NCBI GenBank assembly: GCA_903927415.1
Contig: CAIYMZ010000059.1
Span: forward strand, 1 to 8,752
From: an uncultured Alphaproteobacteria bacterium
Lineage (GTDB): Bacteria; Pseudomonadota; Alphaproteobacteria; Rickettsiales; UBA1997
DNA: 8,752 bases
Direction of reading: 5' to 3'
Part shown: piece by piece, positions 4,897 through 8,752 of the stretch
Position numbering within the stretch: the stretch's first letter is position 1
Layout: each line of letters starts with the position of its first letter
Notes under the pieces: model-generated
Told to the model about the DNA's origin: nothing
Seen by the model: the letters and a program-made list of their open reading frames with translations, nothing else
Database searches by the model: none
Position numbers and translations under genes: made by a program

Positions 4897-6333
4897 TTAA
4901 ACGGATGGTGATTTTTCTGCAGCAGCAGCAAGAGCTTCTGCTACAGCGTCTTTTGGTGATTGTGTTGGCGCTTCTTTTGCCGCACCTAGTAATTCCAGCA
5001 ATCCCTCCTCTGATTCCTTTCCTGCGCCATACCAAAATCCCTTAAATCTTTCCCTTCTTCCGCCACCACCAGCCCTAATAACTGGCGGGCTATCGGCACC
5101 TTCTCCTCCTCCGCCACCACCGCCACCAACACCGATTTCTGTGGATAAAGCTGTTGCAAGAAAATCGTGAAAATGTCCTTGCGGCATTTCCAATCCAGGA
5201 ATGTGTTCTGCTTCTGCGGCTAGATACATCATCGACGCAACTGATGCTGAAACTTCTTCTCCAGTAAAGTTGGGAGCAATATTGCCAGCGGTTTTTTTGA
5301 ATTCAGTTCTACCATGTCCATCACAGACGGTCATCATTAGTGCTTCTGTAATTCGATTCTCACCAGCAGAAACAAGGTTTACGCAAGCAACAGAAATGTT
5401 ATCTCTAGATCCTTCTGACAATGCAAAATCTTGCAAAGCTGCTGCGAAAGAAAATTCGCCCGTAGATTCCTCATCAAATCCTTTTTTGATTTCTGATAAA
5501 CCTTCTGCTCCTTTGACTTTATCCTGACAAAACGCTATTCCGCGATCCATTTTGATGGTTTTAAAATCAGCGGCTAATTTTCTTGAACCCTCTACATCGT
5601 AAAGCCCATCGCAAGAAATTATTAAATCGAGTTCTTGAATTTGGTCTTTCGGCAAGACCTCCACTCTGTTGCCATCTGGATCTACGGTTACGAATGGAAA
5701 TGCGTTTAAATCATATTCAAAAATATCTGGGGTCGTCATCAAAACATGACGTCCATCCGCTCCAAGAGCGTCGCAATCACCTAGTGCAGCTCCCATGTTT
5801 AATGTTGGATAAGCTCCGCTAGGGGAATGATAAACAACGCGCGGCGTTCTAGTAAGATCTTCTGGAATAGGCGCTACACTTCCTCCGGATCTTTCAACAT
5901 GATCACGTATCCGAGGAACATTCAGATCATGATCTTCCGTTAAAATGATCGAGATGTAACGTCCGTCTTTCATCTTGGCGACAATTGCAGCACGAGAATC
6001 TCCGAGATTTGCAACGGTAATTTTTGGGAAAGTTCTGCCAGCTTTTACATCTTCTTCACTCGGCGGCGTAACTATTGCGCTGCAAAGTGTAGTGCCGCTT
6101 GTGCAAGCTCTGTGACGATCAACAGTTGCTGCGACTTCTCTCTCGTAAAATGCTTTTGGATTTAAGCGCGCTCCTTCGTTTTTAACTTTTGTAACAAAAA
6201 TTGTATCTTGCTGCGAGTCTCTTTCGCCAACTGTTTCGGCAACACTTATTCCACCCACAGAAACAGAAAAATCATGCGCATTTTTATCTGGAATAGAGCT
6301 TAAATCAAAATCAGGAAAAGTAGGGCGAGACAT
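4897..6333 (-). CDS. PP2C-like protein phosphatase with displaced DGHG motif
   Basis: A 478-residue protein with the metal-dependent Ser/Thr phosphatase (PPM/PP2C) motifs: GERDSQQDT (36-44; Arg38, Asp43), SGTTL (79-83), ANLGDSRAAI (108-117), LTEDHDL (131-137), LNMGAALGD (178-186), SCDGLYDV (240-247; Asp242) and SRDNISV (309-315; Asp311). The DGHG metal motif, normally just after the first motif, instead occurs at 338-341 (TVCDGHGRTEF), beyond the last canonical motif. A helical stretch (360-398), a glycine run (403-410), a Gly/Arg linker and an Ala-rich tail follow. No signal peptide or membrane segment is seen, so it is cytosolic or secreted by a non-Sec route. It starts 6 nt after cstA and is probably cotranscribed, which suggests a link to the transporter or its signalling. 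The family call is firm; activity, target and the reason for the motif order are unknown. Confidence 0.82.
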   Translation of the reverse strand: MSRPTFPDFDLSSIPDKNAHDFSVSVGGISVAETVGERDSQQDTIFVTKVKNEGARLNPKAFYEREVAATVDRHRACTSGTTLCSAIVTPPSEEDVKAGRTFPKITVANLGDSRAAIVAKMKDGRYISIILTEDHDLNVPRIRDHVERSGGSVAPIPEDLTRTPRVVYHSPSGAYPTLNMGAALGDCDALGADGRHVLMTTPDIFEYDLNAFPFVTVDPDGNRVEVLPKDQIQELDLIISCDGLYDVEGSRKLAADFKTIKMDRGIAFCQDKVKGAEGLSEIKKGFDEESTGEFSFAAALQDFALSEGSRDNISVACVNLVSAGENRITEALMMTVCDGHGRTEFKKTAGNIAPNFTGEEVSASVASMMYLAAEAEHIPGLEMPQGHFHDFLATALSTEIGVGGGGGGGGEGADSPPVIRAGGGGRRERFKGFWYGAGKESEEGLLELLGAAKEAPTQSPKDAVAEALAAAAEKSPSV

Positions 6334-6339
6334 TGTTTT

Positions 6340-8307
6340 TTATTTTTTAATTTTAGAAAAACTTCTAACCGCATCAATCACCACAATCCACAAAATCGCC
6401 ATGAAGCTCAAGGCAATGCAGCCGATCAGTTTTTGGTTAAAAATTATTTTTTTTGCGATGGAAATATTTTCTTCGCCGGAAATTAATCCAGCATCGATTT
6501 TAAGCTGCCAAACTTTTGCCATGGCTAGAAATCCGATTTTCGCATCGTCGGAAAAAACTTTTTCAATCGCTGCCCAGCTGATGGTAATGAGTAAAAAAAT
6601 TAGCGGAATCGCGGTGATGAAAAAAAATTTTCGCTGCTCACTTTTTAAAATCAAAACCGTCGCCAGCGTAAGTGCAATGCCAGCCAACATCTGATTCGAC
6701 ATTCCAAAAAGTGGCCAAAGAATGTTGATGCCTCCACTGGGATCAATCACGCCGAGATAAAGAAAATAGCCCCAAGAAGCGACAATAATCAAACTGGAAA
6801 AAACCGATAACCAACCCGACTTACGCCTTACGCCTAACGCCTGACGCCTGATTTGCGAAAGCAAATCCTCTAACATAAACCGCGCCACTCTCGTCCCCGC
6901 ATCCAGTGTCGTTAAAATAAAAATCGCTTCGAACATGATGGCGAAGTGATACCAAATCGAAAGCATGTTGCTGCCGAAAGCGGAGGAAAAAATATTTGCC
7001 ATTCCAACTGCAAGCGAAGGTGCGCCGCCGGTGCGGGCGTAGAGTGTGTTTTCACCCATTTGCACTGCTAAATTTTCCATCACTTCTTTGGCGACAGGAA
7101 AAGATTCAGGTGCGATTGGCGAATTAATCGCGAAGAAAATTCCTGGATCCAAAATGCAAGCAGCAATCATCGCCATGATCGCAACTGATCCCTCGAGCAA
7201 CATGCTGCCATAGCCGATCAAACGCACGTCACGTTCGTCAGAAATAATTTTTGGAGTTGTGCCTGAAGCGACCAGAGAATGAAATCCTGAAATCGCACCG
7301 CAGGCGATGGTGATAAATAAAAATGGAAAAATTTTTCCGGAAAAAATCGGACCGCTTCCATCGATGAATTGTGTCAAAGCCGGCATTTGAATTTCTGGAC
7401 GAAAAATTAGCAGCGCGATCGCGAGTAAAAAAATTGTTCCGAGTTTTAAAAATGACGAGAGATAATCGCGCGGAGCAAGCAATAGCCAGACGGGAAGGGT
7501 GGCTGCAGCAAAGCCGTAAATGATGATTGCGATTGCTAAAAATTTTCCATCGCGATTAAAAATTGCGGCGAGATTTTCATCGTAATGCACAATTTTTCCG
7601 CCATAAACTGCGAGCAAAAATAAAATTAATCCGACCAAACTCGCTTCGATGACGCCGCTTGGGCGTAAGTAATAAAGGTAACATCCGATTAGCATCGCGA
7701 TTGGAATCGTCATCAAAACCGTGAAAGAGCCCCATGGGCTGTGCATCAAAGCCTTCACCACAATCAATCCTAAAACCGAAATTAAAATTATGATGATGGC
7801 CAGAGTGCCAATCATTGCTGCATATCCGGCCACTTCGCCAATTTCATCCTTGATCATTTTTCCCAAAGATTTTCCGTCGCGACGCATCGAAGCGCAGAGA
7901 ATAATCATGTCTTGCACCGCTCCAGCAAAGACCGATCCGATCAATATCCACAAGGTTCCGGGAAGATAGCCAAATTGTGCGGCAAGAGTTGGACCGATGA
8001 GCGGACCAGGGCCGGCGATAGCTGCAAAATGATGTCCGAAAACAATCCAACGATTTGTCGGAACAAAATCTTTTCCGTCGTTAATTTTTGTTGCTGGAGT
8101 TTTTTTTCTGCCATCGAGATGTAAAATTTTTGCGGAAATCCATGCGCTGTAAAAGCGATAAGCGATGAGTTGAGTGCAAATGCATGCGGCTAAAAACCAA
8201 AGTGAAGAAATTTTTTCACCGCGAATTAATGCAATTCCACCGAAGGATGCGGCACCAATAATCGCGACAAAAATCCAAGTTGCGAGACACAGAATTTTTT
8301 TATTCAT
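6340..8307 (-). CDS. cstA: CstA-family carbon starvation/pyruvate transporter
   Basis: Inner-membrane carrier of the CstA/BtsT family, which imports pyruvate with protons and in older work was linked to peptide uptake. The 655 residues (E. coli CstA is about 700) contain many hydrophobic helices. Family signatures include RGEKISSLW near the N-terminus, FGHHFAAIAGPGPLIGP (90-106), VQDMIILCASMRRDGKSLG (131-149), SGTTPKIISDERD, IGYGSMLLEG, TRVARFMLEDLL and LWPLFGMSNQMLAGIAL. The ATG at 8307 (MNKKIL) is chosen because it matches the usual CstA start; the frame is open to a GTG at 8361, adding 18 polar residues. A cytoplasmic loop at about 486-495 is encoded by four 7-bp repeats. The PP2C-like gene follows after 6 nt and a YbdD homologue lies further downstream, supporting a transporter operon. 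Confidence 0.95.
   Translation of the reverse strand: MNKKILCLATWIFVAIIGAASFGGIALIRGEKISSLWFLAACICTQLIAYRFYSAWISAKILHLDGRKKTPATKINDGKDFVPTNRWIVFGHHFAAIAGPGPLIGPTLAAQFGYLPGTLWILIGSVFAGAVQDMIILCASMRRDGKSLGKMIKDEIGEVAGYAAMIGTLAIIIILISVLGLIVVKALMHSPWGSFTVLMTIPIAMLIGCYLYYLRPSGVIEASLVGLILFLLAVYGGKIVHYDENLAAIFNRDGKFLAIAIIIYGFAAATLPVWLLLAPRDYLSSFLKLGTIFLLAIALLIFRPEIQMPALTQFIDGSGPIFSGKIFPFLFITIACGAISGFHSLVASGTTPKIISDERDVRLIGYGSMLLEGSVAIMAMIAACILDPGIFFAINSPIAPESFPVAKEVMENLAVQMGENTLYARTGGAPSLAVGMANIFSSAFGSNMLSIWYHFAIMFEAIFILTTLDAGTRVARFMLEDLLSQIRRQALGVRRKSGWLSVFSSLIIVASWGYFLYLGVIDPSGGINILWPLFGMSNQMLAGIALTLATVLILKSEQRKFFFITAIPLIFLLITISWAAIEKVFSDDAKIGFLAMAKVWQLKIDAGLISGEENISIAKKIIFNQKLIGCIALSFMAILWIVVIDAVRSFSKIKK
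6823..6850. repeat. Four tandem 7-bp repeats inside cstA
   Basis: Four consecutive copies of ACGCCTN (6823-6829, 6830-6836, 6837-6843, 6844-6850) lie within the cstA reading frame. On the coding strand they specify roughly IRRQALGVRR between FMLEDLL and the next membrane helix. The unit is not a multiple of three, so gain or loss of one copy would shift the frame. Confidence 0.8.
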
Positions 8308-8422
8308 TTTGCTGCTTGAGGTTCTTGTTGTAATTTTCACCGTAGTAAAAAAAATCATCACGACTTTTTCATAAATGTTGCAATAACCAACACGTCTTCC
8401 AACTAATCAAATCAACGATTTC

Positions 8423-8427
8423 AAAGG
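8423..8427 (+). promoter_or_regulatory. Ribosome binding site of the 50-codon ORF
   Basis: AAAGG, 5 nt before the ATG at 8433. It is one of the few recognisable Shine-Dalgarno-like sites in the window and supports this start. Confidence 0.4.
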
Positions 8428-8432
8428 TTTTC

Positions 8433-8585
8433 ATGGCAGAAAAAAATACTCTTTCCATTTTGGAAACTATCAAGAAAAAATTGCATAAATTTGATCAAAA
8501 AACTGAGAAGAATAATAAAATTTCTGAAGTCTCCGCTGAGTTTGAATATATCTCTCCAACCAAGAAACCATACTCATCAGTTTAA
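8433..8585 (+). CDS. Short hypothetical protein, possibly a truncated 5' fragment
   Basis: A 50-residue ORF that I do not recognise. It begins MAEKNTLSILETIKKKLHKF, a lysine-rich amphipathic helix, then a polar linker and an acidic segment (ISEVSAEFEYI, 30-40), and ends SPTKKPYSSV. It has a plausible ribosome binding site, is divergent from cstA, and its codon choice looks like that of its neighbours. Its last 8 or so codons lie over sequence that on the other strand is conserved hppA coding, so the natural protein may be longer and cut off here. The alternative is a genuine short protein overlapping the hppA end. No function is offered. Confidence 0.5.
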   Translation: MAEKNTLSILETIKKKLHKFDQKTEKNNKISEVSAEFEYISPTKKPYSSV

Positions 8586-8752
8586 TCAGAATATTTAATG
8601 AAGGGCCCGAAGTATCTTTGAATGGATCACCAACAGTGTCGCCTGTTACGGCAGCTTTGTGACTATCAGATCCTTTTCCGCCATGATGTCCTTCTTCGAT
8701 GTATTTCTTTGCATTATCCCATGCGCCACCTGCATTAGCCATAAATATTGCA
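8470..8752 (-). CDS. hppA: Membrane-bound pyrophosphatase HppA, C-terminal part (partial, aberrant end)
   Basis: The end of a proton- or sodium-pumping inorganic pyrophosphatase, an integral membrane enzyme using PPi hydrolysis to energise the membrane. The upstream part of the gene lies outside the window. Readable family sequence includes NAGGAWDNAKKYIEEG, with active-site Asp, Asn and Lys residues, then SHKAAVTGDTVGDPFKDTSG and PSLNILIKLMSMVS, ending near 8563. Family members normally finish with a short hydrophobic stretch forming the last membrane helix. Here the frame instead runs on for 30 residues that are charged and aromatic (WLERYIQTQRRLQKF...) to a stop at 8470, over the opposite-strand ORF. 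The pump therefore appears to lack its natural C-terminus, through deletion, rearrangement or assembly misjoin. The family identity is very secure; the end is doubtful. Confidence 0.88.
   Translation of the reverse strand, partial: AIFMANAGGAWDNAKKYIEEGHHGGKGSDSHKAAVTGDTVGDPFKDTSGPSLNILIKLMSMVSWLERYIQTQRRLQKFYYSSQFFDQIYAIFS

Noticed and set aside
8308..8361. N-terminal extension of CstA from a GTG at 8361
   Set aside because: The 18 extra residues are polar and unlike CstA N-termini, whereas the ATG at 8307 matches the usual family start.
8378..8406. Possible promoter (TTGCAA) for the 50-codon ORF
   Set aside because: No convincing -10 lies at the right spacing; only the ribosome binding site is supported.
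1..8752. CRISPR arrays, tRNA or rRNA genes, insertion sequences
   Set aside because: No regularly spaced direct repeats, tRNA-like cloverleaf, rRNA sequence or transposase reading frame was seen.

Overview
The window looks like a stretch of an AT-rich bacterial chromosome. The gene repertoire (replicative helicase DnaB, the tRNA t6A protein TsaD, a CstA-type carbon starvation/pyruvate transporter and a membrane pyrophosphatase) and three kinds of dispersed palindromic intergenic repeat suggest an alphaproteobacterium of the Rickettsiales/Holosporales type. This placement rests on recalled resemblance, not on a search, and is only moderately secure. Start codons mostly follow A-rich leaders without a clear Shine-Dalgarno sequence.

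Layout. Positions 1-86 hold a palindromic repeat and one copy of a 30-bp repeat. A minus-strand outer-membrane beta-barrel protein (87-1013) follows. An 84-bp inverted repeat and a candidate promoter then lead into a plus-strand block: dnaB (1197-2630), a RelB/DinJ-type antitoxin with a YafQ-type toxin (2711-3261), and tsaD (3262-4317), whose ATG directly abuts the toxin stop codon. Facing this block on the minus strand, in transcription order, are cstA (start about 8307, stop 6340), a PP2C-like phosphatase (6333-4897) 6 nt downstream, a palindromic repeat that reads as a terminator, a 59-residue YbdD/YjiX-family gene (4781-4602), and an 82-residue Ala/Pro-rich ORF (4571-4323) convergent with tsaD. 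At the right edge, the 3' end of hppA (minus) runs head-on into a 50-codon plus-strand ORF. The conserved HppA sequence stops abruptly there.

How the genes work together. CstA and YbdD are known partners in proton-coupled pyruvate uptake, and here their genes are separated by a phosphatase gene. That phosphatase has all the PP2C metal-binding motifs, but its DGHG motif lies after the last canonical motif instead of near the N-terminus. This rearranged phosphatase inside a CstA/YbdD locus is the strongest candidate for something undescribed. The toxin-antitoxin pair sits between two essential genes and is tightly joined to tsaD. A perfect 9-bp inverted repeat lies just upstream of the antitoxin.
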